Assembly (NCBI GenBank): GCA_964427955.1
Contig: CAYRWY010000100.1
Coordinates: forward strand, 1-15,107
Direction: 5' to 3'
Source of the DNA: JACRBK01 sp964427955
Lineage (GTDB): Bacteria; Chloroflexota; Anaerolineae; Aggregatilineales; Aggregatilineaceae
DNA length: 15,107 bases
Position numbers and translations under genes: made by a program. Numbering within the stretch: the stretch's first letter is position 1; every line of letters starts with the position of its first letter. The notes under the pieces were generated by a model. That model ran no database searches and was not told the origin of the DNA. It worked only from the letters and a program-made list of their open reading frames with translations. Below are positions 5,911-13,534 of this stretch, piece after piece.

Positions 5911-7167
5911 TCAGTCACGCTTGAAGTGCGTGTAGTCCGGCTGGCGGTAGCGGCTGGAGCCGGTGCCCTCGATGCTGAGCATGGCATCGACCTTCATCGG
6001 CAGACCGATCAGGTTGATGAAGCCCTTGGCGTCGCGCTGGTCGTAGATGTCCATGTGGCCGAAGGAAGCGTAATCTTCGCGGTACAGGCTGTAGGGACTC
6101 TTGCGACCGGTGATGATCACATTGCCCTTATACAGCTTGACGCGCACGGTCCCGGTTACGACTTCCTGGGTTTCCCGGACGAAAGCATCCAACGCTTCGC
6201 GCAGGCGGGTGTACCACATGCCGTTGTAGACCAGCTCGGCGTATTTGACGGCGATGAAGTCCTTGAAGTTCATGACCTGCTTGTCCAGGCAGATGCTCTC
6301 CAACGCCTGGTGCGCGGCCCGCAGGATCGTGCCGCCGGGCGTCTCGTAGACCCCGCGGCTCTTCATCCCGACCAGGCGGTTTTCGACCATATCGACGCGC
6401 CCGATCCCGTTGATCGAGCCAAGCTCGTTCAGGCGGGTGAACAGCGGCACCGGGGCCAGCTTTTCGCCATCGATCCCGACCGGATTACCCTTCTCGAAGT
6501 CGATTTCGACGTCGGTCGGTTCGTCGGGCGCTTCCTGGGGACTCTGCGTCAGGACGTACATATCCTCCGACGGCTCGGTCCAGGGATCTTCCAACGGGCC
6601 GCCTTCGTGGCTCAGGTGGAAGAGGTTGCGGTCACGGCTGTAGATGCTTTTGCGGGTGGACGTGATCGGCACGTTGTGCGCCTCGGCGAACTCGATGGCG
6701 TCTTCGCGGCTGCGGATGTTCCATTCCCGCCAGGGGGCGATGACCTGAATCTTGGGGTTGAGCGCCATCGCGGTCAGTTCGAAACGAACCTGATCATTCC
6801 CTTTGCCGGTGCAGCCGTGCGCGATGGCTTGCGCGCCTTCGGCCTCGGCGATCTCGACCAGGTGCTTGGAAATCACCGGGCGGGCGAACGATGTGCCCAG
6901 CAGGTAGGTCCGCTCGTAGATGGCGCCGGACTGCAAGGTCGGAAAGACAAAATCGGTCAGGAACTCCTCGCGCAAGTCGCGGATGATGAGCTTGCTGGCC
7001 CCCGTCTTGATCGCTTTTTCTTCCAGGCCATCGAGTTCTTCGGCCTGTCCCAGGTCGGCAGTAAAACAGATCACGTCACAATGATAATTCTCACGCAGCC
7101 AGGGAACGATAATTGAGGTATCGAGGCCGCCGCTGTAGGCAAGGACCACTTTTTTGATGGGTTCCAT
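5911..7167 (-). CDS. argG: Argininosuccinate synthase
   Basis: This enzyme joins citrulline and aspartate with ATP, via a citrullyl-AMP intermediate, to give argininosuccinate. The protein has 418 residues, close to the family norm. The N-terminus MEPIKKVVLAYSGGLDTS contains the PP-loop nucleotide-binding motif (AYSGGLDTS, 10-18), followed by FTADLGQ (35-41), the GTSFARP segment (91-97) and HGCTGKGNDQVRFE (117-130), which contact citrulline and aspartate in known structures. The start is supported by AAGGAAAG upstream of the ATG at 7167. It is the first gene of argGH and is divergent from the transporter operon. Its promoter must lie within 7168-7300, but no convincing -35/-10 pair was found. 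Confidence 0.97.
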   Translation of the reverse strand: MEPIKKVVLAYSGGLDTSIIVPWLRENYHCDVICFTADLGQAEELDGLEEKAIKTGASKLIIRDLREEFLTDFVFPTLQSGAIYERTYLLGTSFARPVISKHLVEIAEAEGAQAIAHGCTGKGNDQVRFELTAMALNPKIQVIAPWREWNIRSREDAIEFAEAHNVPITSTRKSIYSRDRNLFHLSHEGGPLEDPWTEPSEDMYVLTQSPQEAPDEPTDVEIDFEKGNPVGIDGEKLAPVPLFTRLNELGSINGIGRVDMVENRLVGMKSRGVYETPGGTILRAAHQALESICLDKQVMNFKDFIAVKYAELVYNGMWYTRLREALDAFVRETQEVVTGTVRVKLYKGNVIITGRKSPYSLYREDYASFGHMDIYDQRDAKGFINLIGLPMKVDAMLSIEGTGSSRYRQPDYTHFKRD

Positions 7168-7425
7168 AGATTCTGCTTTCCTTTTTTCTCATGATTCGCG
7201 GTCTGATATTAACCATTTCTGGGCGGAAAAAACAGAGACCATCGTCTGGTTTTGTCTATTTTACCCAAATGCAGCCGCTTGACATTGGCGAAAAGGCGAT
7301 ATGTTGCCGCAGGTTATGATTCGTGTTAGCATGAAACACCAAATGCGATTGTATTGGCCTTCAGATCTGAATATACTTTTCCAAGATTACTGCTTCGTCC
7401 CTGCCGCACATTGAGGGCGTTACCA
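7168..7425. other. Divergent intergenic region between argG and the transporter operon
   Basis: This 258-bp gap must contain the argG promoter (minus) and the transporter promoter (plus). On the minus strand TAAAAT (7258-7263) is a possible -10 box for argG without a good -35. On the plus strand TTGACA occurs at 7279-7284 but lacks a -10 box at normal spacing (TATGTT is 15 bp away). The octamer ATGATTCG occurs twice in direct orientation (7191-7198 and 7316-7323). No ORF of note is present. Confidence 0.6.
7349..7377 (+). promoter_or_regulatory. Probable promoter and operator of the permease genes
   Basis: TTGTAT (7349-7354) and TATACT (7372-7377) are 17 bp apart, and the start of transcription would be about 42 nt before the permease ATG. 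The 12 bp immediately before the -10 box, TTCAGATCTGAA (7360-7371), are a perfect palindrome, a typical position for a repressor or MerR-like activator site. The -35 match is weak. Confidence 0.45.
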
Positions 7426-8625
7426 ATGCAATTAGAGTTCTTGCGCAATCCCCGCCTTGATCGTGCCCTTGATCTCCTGACTCCGTTGTTGGCCATGCTG
7501 CTTGCCCTCCTGATTGGAGCGGTTTTCATCGTATTGATGGGCGCCAGTCCCATTGTCGCCTACCGTGATGGGCTGTGGGAAGGCGCCTTCGGCACCAAAA
7601 ACGCGATGGCCGACACCCTGATCAAAGCGACGCCCCTGCTGCTGGTCGGCCTGGGAACGTGCATCGCCTTCCGGGGCGGCGTCGTAAACATCGGCGGTGA
7701 GGGCCAGATGATCGTGGGCGGGCTGGCGACGGTCGCCATTGCCCTGCAATTCAAAGACGGCGATCCCAACGTGATCATCCCCGCGTGCCTGGTCGCGAGC
7801 TTTCTGGCAGGCGCGATTTGGGGCGGGATCGCCGGGGTGCTTAAAGCCTATTTCAACGTCAACGAGATTCTGAGCACGATCATGCTCAACCAGATTGCCG
7901 AGCTGTGGATGATGTACCTGGTGCGCAGCACCTTCATCGATCCGAAGCAAAAGCAGTCCGCCGCTCCGATCCCGGAAACCGAGCGGCTCGCCCGAAGCTT
8001 CGACCTCCCCCGCATGGGGGACTGGCTCGACAAAGTGTATAAATGGCTGGGACTGGGCGGCGACGGCAGTTGGTCCACGACCCTGGTCCACATCGGCATC
8101 ATCATCGCCGTCGTGCTGGCGGTGGTGGTCTATATCCTGCTGTGGCGCACAACCATCGGCTATCGCATCCGGGCCGTCGGCAAAAACCCCCGCGCGTCGC
8201 GCTATGCCGGGATCAACGTCAAATGGTACATGGTCCTGTCCCTGATGCTCAGCGGAGGTTTTGCCGGGCTGGCGGGCGGTATCCAGGTGCTGGGCGTCCG
8301 GCACCGCATGAACGCCGAAGGCGGCGGGATTGCCTTCACCGGCAACGCCGGCTTCAACGGGATCGTGGCGGCCCTGTTCGGCGGCCTGCATCCCTTGGGC
8401 ACCATCCCCGCCTCGATCCTGTTCGGCGCGCTGCTGGTCGGGGGTAACAAACTCCAGCGCACGTCCTCCCCGGTGCCTGCGTCGCTCGTCACGGCCTTGA
8501 TCGGACTGGTCATCATTTTCGTCGTCGGCAGCGACATCTTCGTCCGCCGCCGCTCTCGCCGCCGCGTCACCAGCGGAACACCCGAAGCCGACCCTGGCAA
8601 GCCACAGACCGAGGCTCTATCATGA
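7426..8625 (+). CDS. Nucleoside-type ABC transporter permease (first)
   Basis: This is an integral membrane permease of the BPD_transp_2 family, resembling the larger permease of BMP-dependent nucleoside importers (YufP/NupP type). The protein has 399 residues from the ATG at 7426, chosen because GAGGG lies 9 nt upstream; an upstream in-frame TTG at 7354 lies in the promoter and is unlikely. The N-terminal helix (about 18-40) is followed by FRGGVVNIGGEGQMIVGG (82-99), the conserved loop of this group. Several hydrophobic spans follow, among them one around GIIIAVVLAVVVYILLW. The C-terminus is an Arg-rich, probably cytoplasmic tail (VRRRSRRR). Its stop overlaps the next start (ATGA), implying translational coupling. 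Substrate class, nucleosides or purine bases, is inferred from the family and neighbours. Confidence 0.9.
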   Translation: MQLEFLRNPRLDRALDLLTPLLAMLLALLIGAVFIVLMGASPIVAYRDGLWEGAFGTKNAMADTLIKATPLLLVGLGTCIAFRGGVVNIGGEGQMIVGGLATVAIALQFKDGDPNVIIPACLVASFLAGAIWGGIAGVLKAYFNVNEILSTIMLNQIAELWMMYLVRSTFIDPKQKQSAAPIPETERLARSFDLPRMGDWLDKVYKWLGLGGDGSWSTTLVHIGIIIAVVLAVVVYILLWRTTIGYRIRAVGKNPRASRYAGINVKWYMVLSLMLSGGFAGLAGGIQVLGVRHRMNAEGGGIAFTGNAGFNGIVAALFGGLHPLGTIPASILFGALLVGGNKLQRTSSPVPASLVTALIGLVIIFVVGSDIFVRRRSRRRVTSGTPEADPGKPQTEALS

Positions 8626-9572
8626 TCGAGAAGCTGATTACCGCGAGTGTTCTGGCGTCAGGACTGCGCCTGGCGATGCCCTACCTTTACGCCGCCATCG
8701 GCGAGACCTTCGGACAGCGCAGCGGTGTGCTGAACCTGGGCGTGGAAGGCGTCATGCTGTTGGGGGCCTTCACCTCCTTCTGGGCCGTTGACCGGCTCAC
8801 CCCGGCCAACGCGACTTCCTACGATCCCGTTGCCCTCGCCGGTGGAGTCGGGATCGCGCTGCTGGTGGGGCTGGTGATGGGGCTGATCACGGCCTTTGTC
8901 AACGTGACCCTCCAGGCAGAACAAGGGATCAGCGGCATCGGCTTTTACCTGTTCGGCCTGGGGATGAGCACGCTGTTGTTTCAGAAAAGCTTCGAAAAGG
9001 TCGATACCGTCAAGGGCTTTCCGACCATGCATTTTCCGGTCCTGAGCGATATTCCGGTCATTGGACAGATCTTCTTTCAACAAAATCTGCTGGTCTATAT
9101 CGCCTTTGCCCTGGTGCCTATCACCTGGTTCGTGATCAACAAAACCACGCTCGGCCTGAAAATCCGCGCGGTGGGCCAGAACCCCGAAGCAGCGGACTCG
9201 ATGGGCATCAGCGTGGCCCGCGTGCGCTATTTCTCCGTGACCGTAGGCGGCGTGCTGGCCTCGTTGGCGGGAGCCTCGCTGGCCATCGCCCATCTGAACG
9301 TCTTTCAGCAGGGAATGACCGCCGGGAAAGGCTTCATCGCCGTGGCGCTAGTCTACTTTGGAAGCTGGCGACCCTATGGCGTCATGTACGGAGCGCTGCT
9401 GTTCAGCCTGGTCACGGCGCTCCAGATCAAGGCGGTCACCGTCGGGATCGGCATTCCGTCCGAATACCTGTCGATGACCCCCTACGTGCTGACCATCATT
9501 GCGCTGATTTTCGCGTCACGGCGCATCGACCAACCGGCAGCCTTGACCAAACCGTTCGAGCGCGAAGAGTAG
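8622..9572 (+). CDS. Nucleoside-type ABC transporter permease (second)
   Basis: This second BPD_transp_2 permease resembles the YufQ/NupQ partner and would pair with the preceding permease to form the membrane channel. The protein has 316 residues, typical for the shorter partner. The N-terminal region reads ETFGQRSGVLNLGVEGVMLL (28-47), containing the conserved NLGVEG loop, and about eight hydrophobic segments follow. GLKIRAVGQNPEAADSMGI is the cytoplasmic coupling-helix region and parallels GYRIRAVGKNPRASRYAGI in the first permease. Its ATG overlaps the stop of the first permease by 4 nt, so the two are made together. It is followed by a 152-bp gap with a probable new promoter before the binding protein. 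Confidence 0.92.
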   Translation: MIEKLITASVLASGLRLAMPYLYAAIGETFGQRSGVLNLGVEGVMLLGAFTSFWAVDRLTPANATSYDPVALAGGVGIALLVGLVMGLITAFVNVTLQAEQGISGIGFYLFGLGMSTLLFQKSFEKVDTVKGFPTMHFPVLSDIPVIGQIFFQQNLLVYIAFALVPITWFVINKTTLGLKIRAVGQNPEAADSMGISVARVRYFSVTVGGVLASLAGASLAIAHLNVFQQGMTAGKGFIAVALVYFGSWRPYGVMYGALLFSLVTALQIKAVTVGIGIPSEYLSMTPYVLTIIALIFASRRIDQPAALTKPFEREE

Positions 9573-9614
9573 TTGTGTAGAGAACACCTTGTTTAAGATC
9601 ACTGAGAAAGGCTC

Positions 9615-9644
9615 TTGAATCAAAATCGTCAGGAGCGATACACT
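9615..9644 (+). promoter_or_regulatory. Possible promoter of the binding-protein gene, with an inverted repeat
   Basis: TTGAAT (9615-9620) and TACACT (9639-9644) are 18 bp apart in the 152-bp gap after the second permease. An imperfect inverted repeat GCTCTTGA / TCAGGAGC (9611-9618 and 9629-9636, one mismatch) overlaps the -35 box and spacer and could be an operator. GGCC-rich short hairpins lie in the leader that follows (about 9659-9679). Confidence 0.4.
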
Positions 9645-9724
9645 CCCTCTATGGGTTTGGCCGGTTCAGGCCCTGGCCTGCACTGGAGACACAGCGAAGA
9701 GAAAGTCGTTTAGGAGGAACACTC

Positions 9725-10762
9725 ATGAAGAAACTCAGTCTCGTTCTTGTAGTCTTGCTGGTAGTGGCAGCCGCCCTGCCAACCCTGGGAACTGCCAAGG
9801 CCCAGGACGAAAAGTTCCGCGTGGCCGTGATCATGCCTAGCACCGGGACTGACCTGGCTTTCAGCCAGAGCATGGTCGATGCGCTGAACGCCATTCAAGA
9901 GGATCGTGGGGCCGATGCGTTTGAGTTTGCTGTCTCCGAAAACATGTTCGTCGTGGAAGATGCCGCGGCGGCCATCCGGGACTATGCCACCCAGGGCTAT
10001 GACCTCGTGATCGCGCACGGCTCGCAGTACGGGTCGTCCCTCGTTGACATCGCCCCCGATTTCCCGGACACGTCCTTCGCCTGGGGCACGACCGTGGACA
10101 CCTTCGTCGATCAGGGGATCGAAAATGTCTACGCCTATGAAGCCCGCTCGGAAGAGGGTGGCTTCGTGATGGGCGCGATGGCAGCGCTGCTGACCGAGAG
10201 CGACGTGATCGGCATCATCGGCCCGATCGAGACCGGCGACGCCAAGCTGTATGTTGATGGCTTCAAGGCCGGTATCGCCTATGAAGACGAAGACGAAGCC
10301 ATCGACGTGCTGGTGAACTACATCCAGTCGTTCAGCGACCTCGCCAAGGCCGCCGAAGCGGCAGATGCCATGCTCGCCGAAGACGCCGACATCCTGACCG
10401 GTACGGCGCAGATGGTCCCCGGCGCAATCCAGAAGGCCCAGGAAGCGGGCGCGCTGTGGTTCGGCACGCAGGCCAACCAGACCTCGCTGGCCCCCGACAT
10501 CGTGGTCGCCTCCCAGGTCTACGACTGGACCGTCGTGCTCGACCCAATCATCGATCAGGTGATGGAAGGCCAATTGGGCGGCGAAGCCTATTCGCTGACC
10601 CTGGAGAACGAAGGCCTGGTCATCGAGTACAATGAAGATTACGAGCTGGACGAAGAGGTCATGGCGGAAGGCGATGCCCTCGTCGAAGCGATTGTCGCGG
10701 GCGATATCACGTTCGAAGTGGCCGAAGACGGCACGCTGAGCGTGATCGAAGCCGCCGAATAG
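9725..10762 (+). CDS. BMP-family ABC transporter substrate-binding protein
   Basis: This is the extracytoplasmic binding protein of the importer. The protein has 345 residues, the usual BMP (PF02608) length, and starts after a strong AGGAGG site 7 nt before the ATG. Residues 1-27 form a Sec signal peptide: Lys-Lys, a Leu/Val core and a probable cleavage after AKA (AKA-QD). The mature part begins KFRVAVIMPSTGTDLAFSQS, the family's first ligand-binding strand. It also has DLVIAHGSQYG, SFAWGT, ARSEEGGFVMGAMAALL and the IGIIGPIE region. No lipobox cysteine is present, and I found no cysteine in the protein, so it is not a typical lipoprotein. The C-terminal part is strongly acidic. Riboswitch or box-like control was not seen; the gene appears to have its own promoter and terminator. 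Confidence 0.93.
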   Translation: MKKLSLVLVVLLVVAAALPTLGTAKAQDEKFRVAVIMPSTGTDLAFSQSMVDALNAIQEDRGADAFEFAVSENMFVVEDAAAAIRDYATQGYDLVIAHGSQYGSSLVDIAPDFPDTSFAWGTTVDTFVDQGIENVYAYEARSEEGGFVMGAMAALLTESDVIGIIGPIETGDAKLYVDGFKAGIAYEDEDEAIDVLVNYIQSFSDLAKAAEAADAMLAEDADILTGTAQMVPGAIQKAQEAGALWFGTQANQTSLAPDIVVASQVYDWTVVLDPIIDQVMEGQLGGEAYSLTLENEGLVIEYNEDYELDEEVMAEGDALVEAIVAGDITFEVAEDGTLSVIEAAE

Positions 10763-10783
10763 TTCTGGAACTTACCATAAACC

Positions 10784-10824
10784 AGGGGCGCTGCGCCGCG
10801 TTTGCGCGGCGTCCCTTTCTTTTC
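10784..10824 (+). terminator. Intrinsic terminator after the binding-protein gene
   Basis: The core stem CGCCGCG / CGCGGCG with a TTTG loop is extended by an outer GGG / CCC pairing and followed by TTTCTTTTC. It begins 22 nt after the binding-protein stop and lies between this gene and the ATPase gene. Partial read-through would give more binding protein than ATPase, a common arrangement in ABC operons. The only other route to ATPase expression would be an unseen promoter in the short gap that follows. Confidence 0.75.
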
Positions 10825-10855
10825 TGACCCCAATAGATTTCTTTCCGGACGGTTG

Positions 10856-12424
10856 ATGATGTCTGACATTTCCTCCCAACTTCTACCCACCGGCCAGCCG
10901 CGGATCGAGCGTCTGGAGATGCGCGGCATTGTCAAGCGTTTTCCAGGGGTGCTGGCCTGCAATCATGTCGATTTCGACGTGCAGGCGGGCGAAGTGCACG
11001 CCCTGCTGGGCGAAAATGGCGCGGGCAAAAGCACCCTGATGAAAATTTTGTATGGGATGTACCAGCCCAACGAGGGGGAAATCCTCCTCAACGGCCAGCC
11101 GGTGGCGATCCATTCGCCGCTGGACGCGATCACGTTGGGCATTGGCATGATCCACCAACATTTTATGCTGGTCCCGTCGCTGACCGTGGCCGAAAATGTC
11201 GCCCTGGGGATGCCATCCTCGCGCGAGCCGCTGCTCGACCTGGACGTCGTATCGCAGCGCATCGCCACCCTGGCCGACACCTACGGCCTGCGCGTCGATC
11301 CGTCGCGGCCCGTCTGGCAGTTGGCCGTCGGTGAGCGGCAGCGCGTGGAGATCGTCAAGGCGCTGTACCGGGGCGCTGCCCTACTGATCCTGGACGAGCC
11401 GACCGCCGTGCTCACCCCGCAAGAGGTCAATGATCTCTTCAAGACGCTGAACCAGATGGTCGAAGACGGGCACGCGCTGATCTTCATTTCGCACAAGCTG
11501 CACGAAGTCCTGGCGATCAGTCACCGGGTCACCACCCTGCGCGACGGCCAGGTCGCCGGAACGGTACCGACCCAATCGGCCACCAAGCAAAGCCTGGCGT
11601 GCATGATGGTCGGGCGTGAAGTCCTGCTGCAATACGAACAACCGGCAGCCCAGGCGGGCGACATCCGCCTGAAGATCGAGAATCTGCACGCGCAGAGCGA
11701 CCGGGGCACGCCCGCCCTGCGCGGCGTCAACCTGGAAATACGCGCCGGGGAGATTCTGGGACTGGCCGGCGTCTCCGGCAATGGGCAGCGCGAACTCGCC
11801 GAGGCGATCTTCGGGCTGCGGCCCGCCACCCAGGGCACCATCCATTTCGAAGATCAGAACGTGACCGGCAAAGCGCCCGCCCAATTGAACCGGCTGGGCA
11901 TCTCCTACATCCCTGAAGAGCGCATGGTCGATGGAGCGATCCGGGATTTCACCGTGGCCGAAAACCTGATCTTGCAGGATCACGGGCGTCCCCCCTATTC
12001 GGCCAGCATCTTCATGAATCCACGCGCGATTGCCCGGCGCTGCACCGAGCTGATCCGGAATTTCAACATCCGCACGCCCAGCCAGGACACGCCGCTCAAG
12101 AGCCTGTCGGGTGGGAACATCCAGAAATTGATCCTGGCGCGCGAGCTGGCCCGCGCCCCACGCCTGTTGATCGCGGCGCAGCCCACGCGCGGCGTCGATA
12201 TTGGGGCTACGGAATATATCCACCAACGCCTGCTCGACCAGCGGGCCAAAGGGACGGCCACCCTGCTGATCTCCGAAGACCTGGACGAAATCCTGGCGCT
12301 GGCGGACCGGATCGCCGTGATCTACGAGGGCGAGATCGTCGGCGTGGTGGACCGCGCCCAGGCCCGCGTCGAAGACCTGGGGCTGATGATGGCAGGCGTA
12401 CGCAAGGAAGCGGCGGCGACGTAA
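10856..12424 (+). CDS. Nucleoside-type ABC transporter ATPase with two ABC domains
   Basis: This cytoplasmic ATPase energises the importer. It has 522 residues from the first of two adjacent ATGs (10856, 10859); the ribosome binding site GGACGG is weak and either start is possible. Domain 1 has a complete site: Walker A GENGAGKST (52-60), signature LAVGERQ (156-162), Walker B LLILDEP (176-182) and H-loop FISHK. Domain 2 has the degenerate Walker A GVSGNGQRE (from 305), signature LSGGNIQK (417-424), AAQPTRGVD (440-448) with Gln in place of the catalytic Glu, and LLISEDLDE. This one-good, one-degenerate pattern is normal for the RbsA/BMP-transporter group (YufO/NupO type). The gene follows the binding-protein terminator, and its stop overlaps the next promoter. 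Confidence 0.94.
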   Translation: MMSDISSQLLPTGQPRIERLEMRGIVKRFPGVLACNHVDFDVQAGEVHALLGENGAGKSTLMKILYGMYQPNEGEILLNGQPVAIHSPLDAITLGIGMIHQHFMLVPSLTVAENVALGMPSSREPLLDLDVVSQRIATLADTYGLRVDPSRPVWQLAVGERQRVEIVKALYRGAALLILDEPTAVLTPQEVNDLFKTLNQMVEDGHALIFISHKLHEVLAISHRVTTLRDGQVAGTVPTQSATKQSLACMMVGREVLLQYEQPAAQAGDIRLKIENLHAQSDRGTPALRGVNLEIRAGEILGLAGVSGNGQRELAEAIFGLRPATQGTIHFEDQNVTGKAPAQLNRLGISYIPEERMVDGAIRDFTVAENLILQDHGRPPYSASIFMNPRAIARRCTELIRNFNIRTPSQDTPLKSLSGGNIQKLILARELARAPRLLIAAQPTRGVDIGATEYIHQRLLDQRAKGTATLLISEDLDEILALADRIAVIYEGEIVGVVDRAQARVEDLGLMMAGVRKEAAAT

Positions 12425-12426
12425 CT

Positions 12427-12477
12427 TTGACCGCCCCGATCAAAATGTGTTACGATTAGTTCAGTGAACTATTTTTT
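12427..12477 (+). promoter_or_regulatory. Promoter with a palindrome at the start site, upstream of the molybdoenzyme genes
   Basis: TTGACC (12427-12432) and TACGAT (12451-12456) are 18 bp apart, with an extended -10 TG one base before the -10 box. The expected start near 12463 lies in the middle of a 15-bp palindrome, TAGTTCA-G-TGAACTA (12457-12471), followed by six T residues (12472-12477). A third half-site GTTCAC follows at 12484-12489. The palindrome is well placed for a repressor. As RNA, TAGTTC/GAACTA plus U6 could also terminate the ATPase transcript, although the stem is AT-rich and short. Confidence 0.55.
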
Positions 12478-12489
12478 CCTCCGGTTCAC

Positions 12490-12604
12490 AGGTCGTGTCT
12501 GCCGAGGGGTGACACGGCGTTGGACATCCCCGTCCATCGAAAAGTGCCTGGAACCGTCTATCCACGTTTAGACAGCTAGCGCATGGGCGCACGGATGAGT
12601 ATCC
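12490..12604 (+). other. Leader region with two hairpins that have complementary loops
   Basis: CGTGTC / GACACG (12494-12499, 12511-12516) closes an 11-nt loop containing GGGG (12506-12509). TGGAC / GTCCA (12521-12525, 12532-12536) closes a 6-nt loop containing CCCC (12528-12531). The two loops could pair. A weaker GTCT/AGAC pairing follows near 12558-12575. It may be a structured 5' UTR or chance in GC-rich DNA; it did not match any riboswitch that I can recall with confidence. Confidence 0.25.
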
Positions 12605-13519
12605 ATGGCTCTTTGGTCTTATTACCATACGCCGTCAACCGTTGACGAAGCTCTCGATTTATTACAGTCCTATCAAGGCCGGGCGCAAGTCGTGGCCGGG
12701 GGGACCGATCTGCTGCTCGACATTCGCCAGGGCAACGCCCCCCGCCCCGAAGCCCTGATCGACATCACCCGCATCGACAGCCTGAACAGCGTCTGCCAGG
12801 AAGGGAACAGCCTGCGCATCGGCGCTGCCGTCACCCACACCCGGATCGTGCAATCGCCGCTCATCACCCAGCGCGCCACCTGTTTGGTCGAAAGCTGCGG
12901 CGTGGTGGGCGGGCCGCAGGTGCGCAACGTCGGCACACTAGGCGGCAACGTGGCTCACGCGCTCCCGGCGGGCGACGGCACGACGTCCCTGGTCGCCCTG
13001 GACGCCGAAGCCGAGATCGTGCTCGACCACGAGCGCCAATGGCGACCGATCCGTGACCTGTTCCGCGGCCCCGGCGAATCGCTGCTCGATCACCACCGCG
13101 ACCTGCTGCTCCAGTTCCGGATCAAGCTCAGCGGCGCGCACGAGGGAACCGCGTTCAAACGCATCATGCGCCCACAAGGCGTCGCGCTGCCGATCCTGGG
13201 CTGTGCGGCCTGGGTCCAACTGGACGGCGGCGGTGAGACGTACCGCGACGTGCGGATCTGTATCGGCCCCGTCGCCAGCGTCCCGACGCGGATCGTCGAA
13301 GTCGAGGCGGCGCTGCGCGGCCAGCCCGCCACCGAAGTCACCCTGGATCGCGCGGTCGAGGTGGCCCATCAATCGCTACACCCGCGCACCAGCAAATACC
13401 GCGCTACCGCCGATTACCGCCGGGAAATGGTCGACGTGCTGCTGCGGCGCGTGCTGCCGCTGGCGGTGTCGCGCGCCAGGACCGGCGAAGTCATTCCCGA
13501 AGGCGTTGGAGTAGAGTAA
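12605..13519 (+). CDS. FAD-binding subunit of a molybdopterin hydroxylase (xanthine dehydrogenase/CO dehydrogenase medium-subunit family)
   Basis: This subunit holds FAD and passes electrons from the iron-sulfur centres to the final acceptor. The protein has 304 residues, within the usual range. Visible motifs are VVAGGTDLLLDIRQG (29-43) and NVGTLGGNVAHALPAGDG (108-125), the two FAD-contacting loops of the family, followed by the C-terminal CO_deh_flav_C-type domain (MRPQGVALPILGCAAWV and the ICIGPVASVPTR region). The start at 12605 follows a weak GGATGAG site. It is 15 bp upstream of the fused iron-sulfur/Mo subunit, with a GGGAGA site in between, so the two are co-transcribed. The alignment-level choice between xanthine dehydrogenase, CO dehydrogenase-like and other hydroxylases cannot be made from this subunit alone. 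Confidence 0.9.
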   Translation: MALWSYYHTPSTVDEALDLLQSYQGRAQVVAGGTDLLLDIRQGNAPRPEALIDITRIDSLNSVCQEGNSLRIGAAVTHTRIVQSPLITQRATCLVESCGVVGGPQVRNVGTLGGNVAHALPAGDGTTSLVALDAEAEIVLDHERQWRPIRDLFRGPGESLLDHHRDLLLQFRIKLSGAHEGTAFKRIMRPQGVALPILGCAAWVQLDGGGETYRDVRICIGPVASVPTRIVEVEAALRGQPATEVTLDRAVEVAHQSLHPRTSKYRATADYRREMVDVLLRRVLPLAVSRARTGEVIPEGVGVE

Positions 13520-13534
13520 AGGGAGAACGGGATC

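Noticed and set aside
5926..7116. Long plus-strand ORF opposite argG
   Set aside because: It is an antisense shadow of argG, with no recognisable domain and no plausible ribosome binding site.
7279..7305. TTGACA at 7279 as the main transporter promoter
   Set aside because: The best -10 partner, TATGTT at 7300, is only 15 bp away, and TATGAT at 7315 is 30 bp away. The pair at 7349/7372 has correct spacing and a better distance to the start codon.
7191..7323. Direct octamer repeat ATGATTCG (7191-7198, 7316-7323) as arginine-regulator boxes
   Set aside because: It does not fit the imperfect palindrome expected of ArgR sites, and two copies of an 8-mer are weak evidence.
11759..12330. The degenerate second ATP site in the ABC ATPase as evidence of decay
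   Set aside because: Degenerate Walker A and AAQPTRG in domain 2 are normal in the RbsA/BMP-transporter ATPase group.
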